DNA of 64,000 nt from Halorubrum saccharovorum DSM 1137 (GTDB lineage Archaea; Halobacteriota; Halobacteria; Halobacteriales; Haloferacaceae). The stretch lies in the NCBI RefSeq assembly GCF_000337915.1, contig NZ_AOJE01000057.1, forward strand, positions 78,719 through 142,718, given 5' to 3'. The notes under the pieces are model-generated. The model worked only from the letters and a program-made list of their open reading frames with translations. It was not told the origin of the DNA and did no database searches. Shown here piece after piece: positions 17,415 to 27,233 of the stretch (position 1 is its first letter; each line of letters opens with the position of its first letter). The position numbers were made by a program, and so were the translations under genes.

Positions 17415-18173
17415 ATGCCACCTACCGAACGAGAGACAACGTCCGCATCCACGTCTGACTCAAGTGACGACATCGTCTCTCGCATCGAGCGAGACCTCCT
17501 TTCGCGGAGAGAATTTCTTGCCGGACTGGGTCTCGGATCGATAGGCGGTGCCGGTGGAGCAGTCGCTCTCACGCGGTCAGATACCGATTTCCAGTCACTA
17601 GCGACACTGGCAGGCGGGGCGGCCTCTCTCCCGGACACACAGTTCCATCTTCCGGCAGTGGATGCAGCTAACTCGGGTCTCATTATCGCGACCAATTTCG
17701 AGTTTTCTGATGGCAACGGTGAGCTGTTTGTCAATCTGAACGGTATCGAGATCCGCCACGACCTCCAGCGTGCACTGGATGAGGCGAGACAAACTGCTAC
17801 CCGTCTTACTGGTCGTTCACTTGGAGATACGGCTACGCACGTATCATTCGTCTCACCTGAGACGGGCACTCTTACACTCCGTGGAAAAAGCTGGGAAGCC
17901 GGCCTTACGGTTGCTTTTATTGCCAGTCTTCGCCAGCAGTCGCTGTCGTCTGAAACCCTCATCACTGGAATCGTTGCCGACGATGGCAAGCTGCTCCCGG
18001 TTGGCGGAATCAAAGCAAAGGCCCGGAGTGCCCGGGCGTTCGGAGCGACCGAATTGATTGTTCCCAGCGATACCGATTCAGATGTAACTATCGAGGGATT
18101 ACGCGTGACACCCGTTGAATCGATCTCAGACGCACTTAGCCACTTGGCACAAACTCAACGTTCGGAGCAGTGA
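17415..18173 (+). CDS. Tat-exported Lon-like (S16) serine protease domain
   Basis: 252 residues. A twin-arginine signal (SRREFLAGLGLGSIGGAGGA, about 30-50) follows a Ser/Thr-rich start. The C-terminal part is a Lon proteolytic domain: RGKSWEAGLTVAFIASL with Ser159, TGIVADDGKLLPVGGIKAKA with Lys200, then FGATELIVP. The spacing from Ser159 to Lys200 equals that of the Ser-Lys dyad in bacterial Lon, so catalysis is plausible. There is no AAA+ ATPase domain, so it would act without unfolding power, outside the cell or at the membrane. An exported Lon domain is unusual. No operon partner. Confidence 0.75.
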   Translation: MPPTERETTSASTSDSSDDIVSRIERDLLSRREFLAGLGLGSIGGAGGAVALTRSDTDFQSLATLAGGAASLPDTQFHLPAVDAANSGLIIATNFEFSDGNGELFVNLNGIEIRHDLQRALDEARQTATRLTGRSLGDTATHVSFVSPETGTLTLRGKSWEAGLTVAFIASLRQQSLSSETLITGIVADDGKLLPVGGIKAKARSARAFGATELIVPSDTDSDVTIEGLRVTPVESISDALSHLAQTQRSEQ

Positions 18174-18227
18174 AGGCGAGATACGCTACGATGGGGCGTC
18201 GCTCGCCTTCTGTCGTGACGTGATAGC

Positions 18228-18425
18228 TTACGTAGAGGCGTCGTACCCGGCGTCTTCGACCACAGTCACGAGGTCATCTGATTCAGCTGTTCCTTCGACT
18301 GTCGCGGATTCCGAGTCCCGATCCGCAGTCGCCGATGTGACTCCGTCGACTTCTTTGAGTGCTTCCTCTACAGTTTGCTCACAGTGTTCACAGGTCATTC
18401 CTTCGACCGAGATGGTCTGACTCAT
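18228..18425 (-). CDS. copZ: CopZ-like HMA copper chaperone
   Basis: 65 residues, one heavy-metal-associated domain with the EGMTCEHCEQTV metal site (CxxC) and the usual closing GYDA. An ATG two codons upstream (18431) is an alternative start. It would bind Cu(I) in the cytoplasm and pass it to the ATPase. It is divergent from the AsnC-TRASH regulator, with 130 bases between them, and close to copA, so it belongs to that copper-export set. Confidence 0.9.
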   Translation of the reverse strand: MSQTISVEGMTCEHCEQTVEEALKEVDGVTSATADRDSESATVEGTAESDDLVTVVEDAGYDAST

Positions 18426-18505
18426 ATCCATACATGATTAGGGCCCCCTATTCTATGTGCTTTTCTGCTTAGAATCCAAAGTCATTCTGAGTTCAAAATC
18501 GCACT

Positions 18506-18524
18506 CTCAAAGGTTTATTTTGAG
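18506..18524. promoter_or_regulatory. Inverted repeat over the promoter of the copper regulator
   Basis: CTCAAA-GGTTTAT-TTTGAG, a 6-bp perfect inverted repeat whose centre is the TATA-like element TTTATTTT, about 40 bases ahead of the ATG at 18560. Protein bound here would block the promoter, so it is a candidate autoregulatory site of the AsnC-TRASH regulator. Confidence 0.5.
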
Positions 18525-18559
18525 AAACAATAATGTATCCTGCGGTGCGACGCTATTGT

Positions 18560-19150
18560 ATGCGCAACCTAGACGAAACAGATCTGGAGATTCTCTCGTT
18601 ACTAGCCGAAAACGCCCGTCGTCCATTTAGCGCCATCGGCGAAGAAGTTGATTTGTCCGGGCCAGCTGTTTCCGATCGAGTCCAACGATTACAGGAAGCA
18701 GATATTATCAACAATTTCACGATCGATGTAAACCGGGCGCACCTTCGGGCCGGTGTTCCAGTATTCATTCAAACAGAAATCGAACCGGAATCACTCGAGG
18801 AGGCCCGTACGCGAGTCCGGGAATCGGACGGCATCGAACACGTCTTCACGACCTCAGAAGGCGATCTCTGGTTCTATGCCCGCGTTGAGGCACAGAACGT
18901 CCGTCAGTGGGTAGACAGTCTGTTTGATGGGCTTGGGATGTCTGGATATTCAGTCACCTTGATCGACGAAGCTGAATGGACGCCTTCGATCGACGGCGTC
19001 GAATTTGCTCTCACCTGCACTGAATGTAACAATACCGTCGACAATGAAGGTGAGACGACGCGCATCGATGGCGAGATCTATCACTTCTGTTGCCCATCTT
19101 GTCTCGCACGGTTTGAAGACCGCTATCAGCGGCTCGAAGAGGGTGTATAG
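18560..19150 (+). CDS. AsnC/Lrp-type regulator with C-terminal TRASH domain
   Basis: 196 residues from ATG at 18560. It begins with an AsnC-type helix-turn-helix (LDETDLEILSLLAENARRPF then VDLSGPAVSDRVQRL). The middle is a ligand-type domain, and the end is a TRASH domain (FALTCTECNNTV, then YHFCCPSCLARFEDRY) with paired cysteines for metal. AsnC-TRASH proteins are established archaeal copper sensors that control CopA-type ATPases (CopT-like in Sulfolobus, similar genes in Halobacterium). It lies between the HMA chaperone and copA, the expected arrangement. Confidence 0.92.
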   Translation: MRNLDETDLEILSLLAENARRPFSAIGEEVDLSGPAVSDRVQRLQEADIINNFTIDVNRAHLRAGVPVFIQTEIEPESLEEARTRVRESDGIEHVFTTSEGDLWFYARVEAQNVRQWVDSLFDGLGMSGYSVTLIDEAEWTPSIDGVEFALTCTECNNTVDNEGETTRIDGEIYHFCCPSCLARFEDRYQRLEEGV

Positions 19151-19238
19151 TACGCTCTTTGGATTCCAAATTTTCTTGGTGTCAATAACCACCTTCTCGA
19201 AACAGTAAACCGCCTAAACATAGACCCCGTATAGTAAG

Positions 19239-21851
19239 ATGAGCATGACAAGCCGAACAACCCATCTCGATATTACGGGGATGTCCTGTGCCAACTGTTC
19301 AGGAACGATCCAGGACACCCTTGAATCCCTTGACGGGGTATCGAAGGCGGATGCGAACTTCGCCACCGACGAGGGATCCGTGACCTACGATCCCGATGAG
19401 GTATCACTCCAGGAAATCTATGAAGCGATCGATGAGGCGGGCTACGGCATAGTCTCGGAGACGGTGTCTATTGCCATCTCCGATATGACGTGTGCCAATT
19501 GCGCCGAGACCAACAAAACTGCTCTCGAGAATACACCGGGTGTCGTCACCGCCGAAGTCAACTACGCGACTGACGAAGCGCAGGTCACCTACAATCCGGC
19601 AGAGGTGTCTCTCAATACGCTGTATGATGCTATTGAGGACGCTGGCTACTCGCCCGTCCGCGAAGATGGTGATGACGACGAGTCGGGCCAAGACGCACGA
19701 GATGCCGCACGACAGGCTGAGACCCAAAAGCAACTCAGACTGACCCTCTTTGGGGCAGTGTTGTCGGCTCCGTTGCTCTTCTTCCTCATCGACAAATTTC
19801 TGCTCGGTGGCGCGATCGTCCCTGATGCCGTCTTCGGCGTTGAAATCGGGTGGCTCGAGTTCCTCCTCGCCACACCGGTGCAGGCGATCCTCGGCTGGCC
19901 GTTCTATAAGAACTCGTACAAGGCGATCGTGAAAAACGGCCGCGCCAATATGGACGTGTTAATCGCAATCGGTTCAACAACCGCCTATCTCTACTCCGTG
20001 GCAGTCCTGTCTGAACTCATTGCAGGTGGGCTCTACTTCGACACGGCAGCGCTCATCCTCGTGTTCATTACGCTCGGTAACTACCTCGAAGCTCGGTCGA
20101 AGGGGCAAGCGGGCGAGGCCCTCCGGAAGCTCCTCGAAATGGAAGCCGAGACGGCGACCATTATCCGCGAGGACGGCAGTGAAGAAGAAGTTCCGCTCGA
20201 AGAAGTCACAACGGGTGACCGGATGAAAATCCGTCCGGGTGAAAAGGTTCCCACAGACGGCGTCGTTGTCGACGGTCAGTCCGCCGTCGACGAGTCGATG
20301 GTCACTGGTGAATCCGTCCCTGTAGAGAAGGAAGAGGGCGATGAGGTCGTCGGCTCGACGATTAACGAGAACGGCGTCCTTGTCGTGGAGGCGACAAAGG
20401 TCGGAGAAGATACGGCTCTTCAACAGATCGTTCAGACTGTCAAGGAGGCGCAGTCGCGCCAGCCCGACATCCAGAACCTCGCGGACCGTATCTCCGCGTA
20501 CTTCGTGCCTGCGGTCATCGCGAACGCTCTCCTCTGGGGCATTGTTTGGTTCCTGTTCCCGGAGGTACTGGCTGGCTTCGTCGACTGGCTCCCGCTGTGG
20601 GGTCAGGTCGCTGGCGGCCCGGCCCCGGTCGGTGGGACCGTTTCCGTCTTCGAGTTCGCGATTATTGTCTTCGCGTCCTCGATCCTCATCGCCTGTCCCT
20701 GTGCGCTGGGGCTGGCGACGCCCGCAGCCACGATGGTCGGGACGACGATTGGTGCCCAGAACGGCGTCCTGTTCAAGGGCGGTGACATCCTCGAACGCGC
20801 AAAAGACGTCGACACGGTCGTCTTCGACAAGACGGGCACCCTCACGGAGGGTGAAATGGAATTGACCGATGTGGTCGTCTTCGATAGCGATGGAAATGCA
20901 GTGACTGACGGTGGCGAGCCGACGCCAGATGGTGGACAGATCAGCACTCGTGAGCGCCTCTCCGAGGACAACGTGCTGCGGCTGGCGGCGATAGCAGAAA
21001 GCGGAAGCGAACACCCGCTCGCGCGGGCAATCGTCGACGGGGCTGAAGAACGCGGGCTGGACGTGACTGAGCCCGACGACTTCGAGAACGTTCCTGGTCA
21101 CGGGATCAAAGCGGTTGTTGGTGACAACGAGGTACTGGTCGGCAACCGCAAGTTGCTGCGAGACAACGACATCGACCCGTCACCCGCCGAGGAGACGATG
21201 GAACGCCTCGAAAACGAGGGGAAGACGGCGATGCTTGTCGCTTCCGAGGGCAAACTGGTTGGTGTAGTGGCTGACGCCGACACAATCAAAGAGAGCTCCA
21301 AGCAGGCCGTTACAGCCCTCCAAGAGCGGGGCGTCGACGTAATGATGATTACGGGCGACAACGAGCGAACTGCTCGTGCGGTCGCCAAACAGGTGGGTAT
21401 CGACCCGGAGAATGTCCGAGCAGGGGTCCTTCCCGAAGACAAGTCTAACGCGGTCGACAGTATTCAAGACGAGGGCCGTCAGGCGATGATGGTCGGAGAC
21501 GGCGTCAACGACGCCCCCGCGCTCGCGGTCGCGCACGTGGGGACAGCCATCGGCTCCGGCACGGACGTGGCCATCGAGGCTGCAGACCTTACGCTGATGC
21601 GCGACGACCCGCTCGACGTGGTGAAGGCGATCCGAATCTCGGACGCGACACTCCAGAAGATCAAGCAGAACCTCGTGTGGGCGCTCGGATACAATACCGC
21701 GATGATTCCCCTCGCGTCGCTCGGGCTGCTCCAGCCGGTGCTCGCTGCAGCAGCAATGGCGTTCTCGTCGGTGTCGGTGCTGACGAACAGCCTGTTGTTC
21801 CGGCGGTACACCCCCGATCACGACTACAAGCTCTTCGGGTTCCTTCGCTAA
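19239..21851 (+). CDS. copA: CopA copper-exporting P1B-ATPase
   Basis: 870 residues. Two N-terminal HMA domains (MSCANC with Cys17/Cys20, and MTCANC with Cys85/Cys88). Then eight membrane helices, MVTGESVPV, the CPC metal site ([12 protein letters not shown], Cys486), DKTGT (Asp530), a HPLARAIV nucleotide-binding segment (SEHPLA) and [13 protein letters not shown] with two HMA domains marks a Cu(I) exporter. It follows the AsnC-TRASH sensor, which should control it. A small winged-helix gene and a DUF63 gene follow closely. Confidence 0.97.
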   Translation: MSMTSRTTHLDITGMSCANCSGTIQDTLESLDGVSKADANFATDEGSVTYDPDEVSLQEIYEAIDEAGYGIVSETVSIAISDMTCANCAETNKTALENTPGVVTAEVNYATDEAQVTYNPAEVSLNTLYDAIEDAGYSPVREDGDDDESGQDARDAARQAETQKQLRLTLFGAVLSAPLLFFLIDKFLLGGAIVPDAVFGVEIGWLEFLLATPVQAILGWPFYKNSYKAIVKNGRANMDVLIAIGSTTAYLYSVAVLSELIAGGLYFDTAALILVFITLGNYLEARSKGQAGEALRKLLEMEAETATIIREDGSEEEVPLEEVTTGDRMKIRPGEKVPTDGVVVDGQSAVDESMVTGESVPVEKEEGDEVVGSTINENGVLVVEATKVGEDTALQQIVQTVKEAQSRQPDIQNLADRISAYFVPAVIANALLWGIVWFLFPEVLAGFVDWLPLWGQVAGGPAPVGGTVSVFEFAIIVFASSILIACPCALGLATPAATMVGTTIGAQNGVLFKGGDILERAKDVDTVVFDKTGTLTEGEMELTDVVVFDSDGNAVTDGGEPTPDGGQISTRERLSEDNVLRLAAIAESGSEHPLARAIVDGAEERGLDVTEPDDFENVPGHGIKAVVGDNEVLVGNRKLLRDNDIDPSPAEETMERLENEGKTAMLVASEGKLVGVVADADTIKESSKQAVTALQERGVDVMMITGDNERTARAVAKQVGIDPENVRAGVLPEDKSNAVDSIQDEGRQAMMVGDGVNDAPALAVAHVGTAIGSGTDVAIEAADLTLMRDDPLDVVKAIRISDATLQKIKQNLVWALGYNTAMIPLASLGLLQPVLAAAAMAFSSVSVLTNSLLFRRYTPDHDYKLFGFLR

Positions 21852-21868
21852 CCGTCGCCTCTATCTCA

Positions 21869-22093
21869 ATGTCGAATATTTCCCGCCAAACGGTTCGGAG
21901 GTACCTCGTCGAGACAGCCAGTAGCGAACCGACGTACCTCCGGGCTCACGAGATCGCCGGTGATCTTGACGGCTCTCCGAGGGCTGTCGCGCAATACCTC
22001 AGCCAACTTCAGGACGACCTCTCACTCGTCTCACTCGAACAGTGGGGGCGCTCTAAGAGCACGACGTGGCGCTTGGAGGTGAACGAGTCGTGA
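21869..22093 (+). CDS. DUF7123-like small winged-helix protein
   Basis: 74 residues from ATG at 21869. The longer frame overlaps copA and is not used. RQTVRRYLVETASSEPTYLR, then AHEIAGDLDGSPRAVAQYLS and SLVSLEQWGRSKSTTWRLEV look like a compact winged helix of the haloarchaeal DUF7123 type. It starts 17 bases after copA and its TGA overlaps the GTG start of the next gene, so it is coupled to the DUF63 gene. Probably DNA-binding. Target unknown. Confidence 0.75.
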   Translation: MSNISRQTVRRYLVETASSEPTYLRAHEIAGDLDGSPRAVAQYLSQLQDDLSLVSLEQWGRSKSTTWRLEVNES

Positions 22094-23091
22094 GTACTGT
22101 CACGCGACGCGTCGAAACCGCCCTTCCGGAAACAGGCTCACGCGAGTGGTGGGCGCTGTACCTACTTGCTCCGCCCGTCCTCATCGGTGCGGGAATCCTT
22201 GCGTTCCCGGGCCTCGTCTTCGACCAGTTCATTTGGCAGTACCTCTGGGGACCAGTCGTCGCTGACGCTGCCAGTGAGCCAGTCATGCATGAGGGGATTC
22301 GTGCTGTTCGGGGCTACAACGCGGTGAACACCGTAACCTACCTCGCGGCGGTCGTGTACAGCCTCCCCGGACTACGAGTGTATCTCGATCAACTCGACGT
22401 CACGTTTGACGCACGACTGGCCTACGGGTTCGCCCCGATCATTATCGCCGGCGGAGCGATGCGCGCCCTCGAGGACATCGGCCTACTCGGGGACTACGCG
22501 GTGTGGTTCATCACGCCGTCAATCTACTTTGTCGTTACCGCTGTCACCGTCCTCGCGCTCGGCATCGGCGCACTTGCGCGTGATCGGAATACCGGTTCCA
22601 TTCCGTCAACGGTCGGGCTTATCGGGTCGGTGTGGGCTGTCGGTGCTGTCGGGTGGGTGCTTTGGTACGGCCTCTCGACGTCGACCCCGCTCCGTCTGTG
22701 GGTTCCTGTCGCAACGACGGGGATTGCTCTCGGGGCGACCGCGCTCTACTACTGGGGAGCGAGTTTCGTCAATGTCACACACCTTCGACACCCGCTGATT
22801 CTGCTGGCCGTCTTTGGCCAGCTGTGGGACGCTGCACAGAACCTCATCGGTGTGACGTTTCTCGGCTACTCCCCCAAGCTGGTCGTCACGAATCTCGTAT
22901 ACCAGGCGACTGGATTTGCCGGATCGACGTTCGTGCTGAAACTCGTCGTGACTGTCGGCATCGTGTGGTATCTCGCTGATGCGAAAGAGGAGATGAACCA
23001 CACATGGTGGTGGCTTATGACGTTCTTCATCGGAGCGATCGGGCTCCCGATGGGCGTTCGCGGGTCACTTCGGATGCTACTGGGGGCCTAA
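22090..23091 (+). CDS. DUF63 family multi-pass membrane protein
   Basis: 333 residues from a GTG at 22090 that overlaps the stop of the preceding gene (GTGA). At least seven hydrophobic helices. Markers of the archaeal DUF63 family are the RGYNAVNTVTYLAAVVY segment, the GGAMRALEDIGLL motif and the DAAQNLIGVTFLGY segment in the second half. The function of the family is unknown. It probably sits in the same transcript as the small winged-helix gene, possibly reading on from copA. Confidence 0.85.
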   Translation: MSTVTRRVETALPETGSREWWALYLLAPPVLIGAGILAFPGLVFDQFIWQYLWGPVVADAASEPVMHEGIRAVRGYNAVNTVTYLAAVVYSLPGLRVYLDQLDVTFDARLAYGFAPIIIAGGAMRALEDIGLLGDYAVWFITPSIYFVVTAVTVLALGIGALARDRNTGSIPSTVGLIGSVWAVGAVGWVLWYGLSTSTPLRLWVPVATTGIALGATALYYWGASFVNVTHLRHPLILLAVFGQLWDAAQNLIGVTFLGYSPKLVVTNLVYQATGFAGSTFVLKLVVTVGIVWYLADAKEEMNHTWWWLMTFFIGAIGLPMGVRGSLRMLLGA

Positions 23092-23342
23092 CAACGGCCT
23101 CGGCGATGTACCGCGCTTTCTGTTAAGAATCGAAACCGGCCGAACGGTATCTGGGATGGTGGATTGAGGCGTTCACCGCGCGTAGCCTTGCTGGATCACT
23201 CCCGTTTCGAAAGAAAACAGAGTGGAGTGTGGGACCGGCGTGTCCTAGAATAGACAATCCTACCGAAGGCGACTGTGATCACATTCCGGGTTATTAGTAA
23301 CAGGGGTAAAGCGTATGGGAACTACTGTTGTATCGTCTAATA

Positions 23343-23837
23343 ATGCCGCAACCGTGGAATCGTCGTCGGGTGCTTCAACATAGTGGTACAATCGGAATAC
23401 TAGGTCTTACAGGCTGTCTAGGTGGCTCAAGCACGAACTCATGGGATATTGATGACCCAGTAGCAGTGGCATCAGCACAACAATTTAACTCACCAGGATG
23501 TAGCTGTTGCGAGCAGTATGCATCATATCTTCGTGAGAATATCACTGGTGACCTCTCAGAGACCGTACCGGATGATATCCAAGCAGTAAAGCAGGAATAT
23601 GGGATCCCCGAAGACCTCCAGAGCTGTCACACACTCGTCCTCACAGATTACGTCGTAGAAGGACACGTCCCGGTCGAAGTAATCGCCCGGCTTCTCGATG
23701 AAAACCCACCGATAGATGGAGTTGCACTCCCTGGTATGCCATCTGGGACACCGGGGATGGGTGGAGAGAAAGATGGCTCGTTAAGCATATACGCTATTGA
23801 CGGCGATAAAGCCGGAGCTGAGTACACTGAGGTATAG
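23343..23837 (+). CDS. DUF411 copper-binding lipoprotein
   Basis: 164 residues from ATG at 23343. A Tat/lipobox signal (NRRRVLQHSGTIGILGLTGC) comes first. It is followed by the DUF411 domain with GCSCCEQYASYL, SCHTLVLTDYVVEGHVPVEV and GVALPGMPSGTPGMGG, in which Cys, His and Met residues form the metal sites. DUF411 proteins are periplasmic metal-binding proteins of copper-resistance loci in bacteria. The anchor places it outside the membrane. It stands between the copA cluster and the ABC exporter, fitting a copper-scavenging role. Confidence 0.9.
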   Translation: MPQPWNRRRVLQHSGTIGILGLTGCLGGSSTNSWDIDDPVAVASAQQFNSPGCSCCEQYASYLRENITGDLSETVPDDIQAVKQEYGIPEDLQSCHTLVLTDYVVEGHVPVEVIARLLDENPPIDGVALPGMPSGTPGMGGEKDGSLSIYAIDGDKAGAEYTEV

Positions 23838-24164
23838 ATTCAGAGATACAGTAGATCTGCAACTGATGTTCAGACGGCTTCTCTATGGGTTCGGATACAC
23901 CTTCGCGCGTCTCATCTTTTTCAACGCGAAACTTCAACAGCTGTCTTGAAGCGGGTTTGTATCGCGTTCTGGCTTGTTGGTGATCCAATTCAGAAGCTTT
24001 CCCGTGTAAACTGTGAAACAGCTTATAGGAGACAGTATTCAGAAAATCAAGAGGTATCTAACACGTTGAGTCCAGCGTCAGCTCTGTATGCAATCTCTGA
24101 TTATTCACGGGGTTGCTACTGATAGTTTAGATTTGAAACAGTAATCGCAGTAAATGAGGAGCGT
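23838..24164. other. Intergenic, no gene seen
   Basis: 327 bases between the DUF411 gene and the ABC transporter. It is AT-rich near 24000-24160 and probably contains the promoter of the ABC operon. I see no coding frame, strong palindrome or repeat. Confidence 0.4.
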
Positions 24165-24908
24165 GTGTATTCATCTATGGAAGCGCCCACAACCTCCACG
24201 ACAGAGGCTACCACCAGCGAGGTACTCGTCCGTGCTGATGAGATTGAAAAAACGTACGGGTCAAACCTCCCATTTACACGATCGGTTCCCGTCCTCACCG
24301 GTGCCAATCTGGAAATCCGAGCAGGAGAAATCGTCGGAATCGTCGGGGGGAACGGTTCGGGGAAATCCACGCTTATGAACATCCTCGTCGGCGTCCTCAA
24401 GCAGGATTCCGGAGCAGTTGAACGAACAGGGACGGTTGGCTGGTGTCCACAAGAACCACTGCTTTACGACCGCCTGACGGTCACAGAGACGTTCCGCCTG
24501 TTCGGTTCCGGATACGGAATGACCGCCGAAGAAATCGACGAGGCCAAACGCCGATTCGCATCGAAACTCGATTTCGAGCAGTACCTTGACTATCGAATCG
24601 ACCAACTCAGCGGTGGAAACCGACAAAAAATCAATCTCAGTATCGCCCTAATGCATGATCCGGACGTCCTCATGCTAGACGAGCCCTACACCGGGTTCGA
24701 CTGGGAGACATATCTCATCTTCTGGGACCTCGCCGACGAACTTGCTGCCGACGGAACAGCTGTCGTAATGATTTCACACTTGATCGAGGAGCAGAGCCGT
24801 CTCGACCGTATCTACGAGGTTCGTGATGGACACGTCTACGACGTGACTGAGCGGGAAAGTGAGACCGAAGCGACGACCGGTGAACGGAGGAGAAAGGCCG
24901 ATGAATAG
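24165..24908 (+). CDS. ABC transporter ATP-binding protein
   Basis: 247 residues (an ATG four codons later, 24177, is also possible). Walker A is GGNGSGKST, the signature is LSGGNRQKINLSIAL, Walker B is VLMLDEPYTGFD, and a switch His lies in MISHLIEE. It powers the two permease genes that follow: its last codons overlap the first permease start (ATGAATAG at 24901-24908). The layout of one ATPase and two ABC-2 permeases resembles NosF-type or antibiotic-type exporters. Copper-related cargo is only suggested by the neighbours. Confidence 0.93.
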   Translation: MYSSMEAPTTSTTEATTSEVLVRADEIEKTYGSNLPFTRSVPVLTGANLEIRAGEIVGIVGGNGSGKSTLMNILVGVLKQDSGAVERTGTVGWCPQEPLLYDRLTVTETFRLFGSGYGMTAEEIDEAKRRFASKLDFEQYLDYRIDQLSGGNRQKINLSIALMHDPDVLMLDEPYTGFDWETYLIFWDLADELAADGTAVVMISHLIEEQSRLDRIYEVRDGHVYDVTERESETEATTGERRRKADE

Positions 24909-25638
24909 AATTCAAACGGGGATCCGGACGAACGTCTCCACCTTCCTCAGGACCCCCCTGAATGTCGTCTTAGCACTCCTCCTTCCGGTTGTCGTTATCG
25001 AAGGCTGGGGACAAGCGATGGCGGGGTTGCCAACTCTGCCGACAGTTGAGGCGATTCCGATCGATCTGGGTCGCCTCCTCGGAGCGATATTCGGTGTCGC
25101 CATCATCGCCGGCCTGATGGGACTCGCCCAGATGATTAGTGCGCGTGCAGCCGATCGACGACTCGTTCAGACAGGCTATCCACCCCGAACACTGCTTGCG
25201 ACTCGATTAGCGACGCTCGGAGGGGTCACGGTCGTCGTGGCTGCCGTGAACTACGGCGTGCTCTGGCTGACGATTTCACCGGAAGCCCCTGTCCTGACGT
25301 TCGTATTCCTCGTCCTCGCCGGCCTCGTCTATGCGTTTCTCGGTGCGCTCGTCGGTGCACTCCTTCCGCGACTGTTCGAAGGCTCGCTCGTCGTGGTGTT
25401 CCTCGCGATGATGGACGCGTTCCTCAGTGGCGACAGCCCGCTGGCTGCTGACATTCCTGAGTTCGTGGAATACTTCCCGCTCTATCATCCGAAGGAACTC
25501 CTTCAGGAGGCGATGTTCCAAGGTACATATACGACGGGCGACCTCGGCTTCGTTGCCGGATACCTGCTCGTCTTGCTCGTGCTCGTCACCGTAGTGTTCG
25601 GAGTGACGATGCGCACCAGTGGTGGGTGGTCCGCATGA
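24901..25638 (+). CDS. ABC-2-type permease, first subunit
   Basis: 245 residues from ATG at 24901, inside the overlap with the ATPase gene. Six predicted helices, beginning VSTFLRTPLNVVLALLLPVV, with a cytosolic GLAQMISARAADRRLVQTGY segment that resembles the coupling region of ABC-2 permeases. The stop overlaps the next start (ATGA at 25635). It forms a membrane channel with the next gene's product. Confidence 0.85.
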   Translation: MNRIQTGIRTNVSTFLRTPLNVVLALLLPVVVIEGWGQAMAGLPTLPTVEAIPIDLGRLLGAIFGVAIIAGLMGLAQMISARAADRRLVQTGYPPRTLLATRLATLGGVTVVVAAVNYGVLWLTISPEAPVLTFVFLVLAGLVYAFLGALVGALLPRLFEGSLVVVFLAMMDAFLSGDSPLAADIPEFVEYFPLYHPKELLQEAMFQGTYTTGDLGFVAGYLLVLLVLVTVVFGVTMRTSGGWSA

Positions 25639-26387
25639 ACCGTACGACAACGGCGTTCTCGATCGGCATCAAAGAACAGGCGCGTAACTACGTCCTCGTC
25701 GCTCTGCTGGTCGTCTTACCGGTCTCGTTCATCACGTTGGCGTTCGCAGTCACCCAGGATGTCGAGATGCCGGTTCGGACGCTCGTCGACGGTGAGACGG
25801 CGACGGTCATGCGGGGGATGCCTGAGGTCCACGGCGTGATTATGACGCCGATTACGAGTGCTCTCATCGCCGGACTCGCCGGGTTGTTCCTGATGCGAGA
25901 AGCCAAAGACACGGACGGTCGTCTGGCAGTCGCTGGCTATCGTGCATGGCAGGTAATCGCTGCCCGGTTTGGGGTTCTCGCAGCAATTACTCTCATCGTC
26001 ACCGGTGTCTCAGTTGGTGTGATGCTCGTCGATTTCCAGCCCGAGTATCTCTGGTGGTTCGTCGCAGCGATGCTCGTCGTCTCGGTCACGTATGGTCTCA
26101 TCGGGATGCTCGTCGGGGCCGTCTTCAACCGCCTAGCCGGGATGTGGCTGATGCTGATTCTCCCGATGCTCGATATCGGACTGTTTCAGGATCCGCTGTT
26201 TATTCAATCTGAACCTGATTGGTGGATGAAACTCTTTCCGGGCTATTGGCCAGTCCGTGTAATGGTCGATACCGGACTCACAACCGACGTAGATACGGCT
26301 CTCTCGTTGGTGTGGGCTACTGGATATCTTCTCCTCGTAGCCGTGCTCGCAATTGGTGTTTACTACCGAGCCACACAGGCGAGTTGA
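25635..26387 (+). CDS. ABC-2-type permease, second subunit
   Basis: 250 residues from ATG at 25635. Related in layout to the gene before it: an N-terminal helix after IGIKEQARNYVLVALLVVLP, then FLMREAKDTDGRLAVAGYRA matching the LVQTGYPP region of its partner, and six helices. An extracytoplasmic loop holds Met- and Gly-containing sequence (MRGMPEVHGVIMTP). The two probably form a heterodimeric exporter. Confidence 0.85.
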   Translation: MNRTTTAFSIGIKEQARNYVLVALLVVLPVSFITLAFAVTQDVEMPVRTLVDGETATVMRGMPEVHGVIMTPITSALIAGLAGLFLMREAKDTDGRLAVAGYRAWQVIAARFGVLAAITLIVTGVSVGVMLVDFQPEYLWWFVAAMLVVSVTYGLIGMLVGAVFNRLAGMWLMLILPMLDIGLFQDPLFIQSEPDWWMKLFPGYWPVRVMVDTGLTTDVDTALSLVWATGYLLLVAVLAIGVYYRATQAS

Positions 26388-26522
26388 TCACAAGAGAAAT
26401 CAGTCATAAATGGAACAAAACAGGTCACGGGATCGTTCTGAAATCAAAGGTATCGGTGAGGGCGGTATTCTCTAATCCCCGAATCACTTGACCCCGGTGA
26501 GTTCACCCTCTCACGGTGGCAA

Positions 26523-27107
26523 TCAGTTGGAGATGTCCTCATCAGTAGCATCTAATCGCTCACGGCGACGTCTATACTCCTCCTCGTCAATTTCGCCCCT
26601 GGCATAGCGGTTCTGGAGCGTTTTTCTGGCTGAGTCGTCGGTAGCCGATCGAGGAGAATTTTGGTTTCCAAGCCAGTAGAGCCCCCCACCGAGAACGCCC
26701 AGCATTCCGAGTACACCACCAACAGCTGGTAGCCCTCCAACTCCTCCGTTGCGGCCACTCATCATTCCAGAACCACCTCGTCCCATCATTCCACCACCAG
26801 TATTCCCGCTTCTATCGCTGCTTGAGCCGTAGGCGACTGTACCCTGGTCAACAATCGCCTCACTCGATGGGACCTCACCATCCGGGATTGGCCCCTCCTC
26901 TGCCGGTCCGCTAGGACTGCCAACCACTATCCGTCCGACCATCCCAATCGACTTGTGCGGGATACAGTAGTAATCATACGTCCCTGGCGTTTCGAACGTA
27001 TATTCGAAGCTCCCGTCTGAGATCGTCCCACTATCGAATGTGGAAGCGCCCTCCGGAATACGATCAGAGTACGCCGTAGCGGAATGTGCCCCCGCTGCGA
27101 GTTCAAC
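26523..27107 (-). pseudogene. Halocyanin-SHOCT gene, 3' part split off by TnpB element
   Basis: The frame is open from the element edge at 27107. It starts VELAAGAHSATAYSDRIPEG, then has the copper-ligand loop YYCIPHKSIGM, a Gly/Met/Ser-rich linker with GGGMMGRGG, one membrane helix (about residues 105-125 of this part) and a SHOCT domain (LQNRYARGEIDEEEYRRRRE). It has no start of its own. The missing front is at 28516-28683, on the other side of the element. Joined, the frame continues from DPGTTVQ into VELAAGAHS, so this was one gene of about 250 codons. Confidence 0.88.
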
Positions 27108-27200
27108 TGAAGCGGTAGCGCGGAGTCCCCTTCCTCAAGGAGCGACCGAAGGGAGCGAGTAGGGAGGGGAGGAGCGCGTTCGTATCTGTCACAAACACCA

Positions 27201-27214
27201 GCTTATAAATAGCC
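27201..27214 (+). promoter_or_regulatory. TATA box of intact tnpB
   Basis: GCTTATAAATAGCC lies about 25 bases upstream of the GTG start at 27234, a good leaderless promoter. Confidence 0.65.
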
Positions 27215-27233
27215 ACTCATACACATTGAAACT

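Noticed and set aside
17888-18014. Possible loss of the catalytic Ser in the Lon-like domain (SWEAG in place of PSAG)
   Set aside because: Counting to the conserved Lys shows that Ser159 itself has the Ser-to-Lys spacing of bacterial Lon, so the dyad appears intact.
19974-21101. Long minus-strand frame (375 codons) over copA
   Set aside because: Shadow of the high-GC copA gene on the other strand; no domain and very basic/acidic mixed composition.
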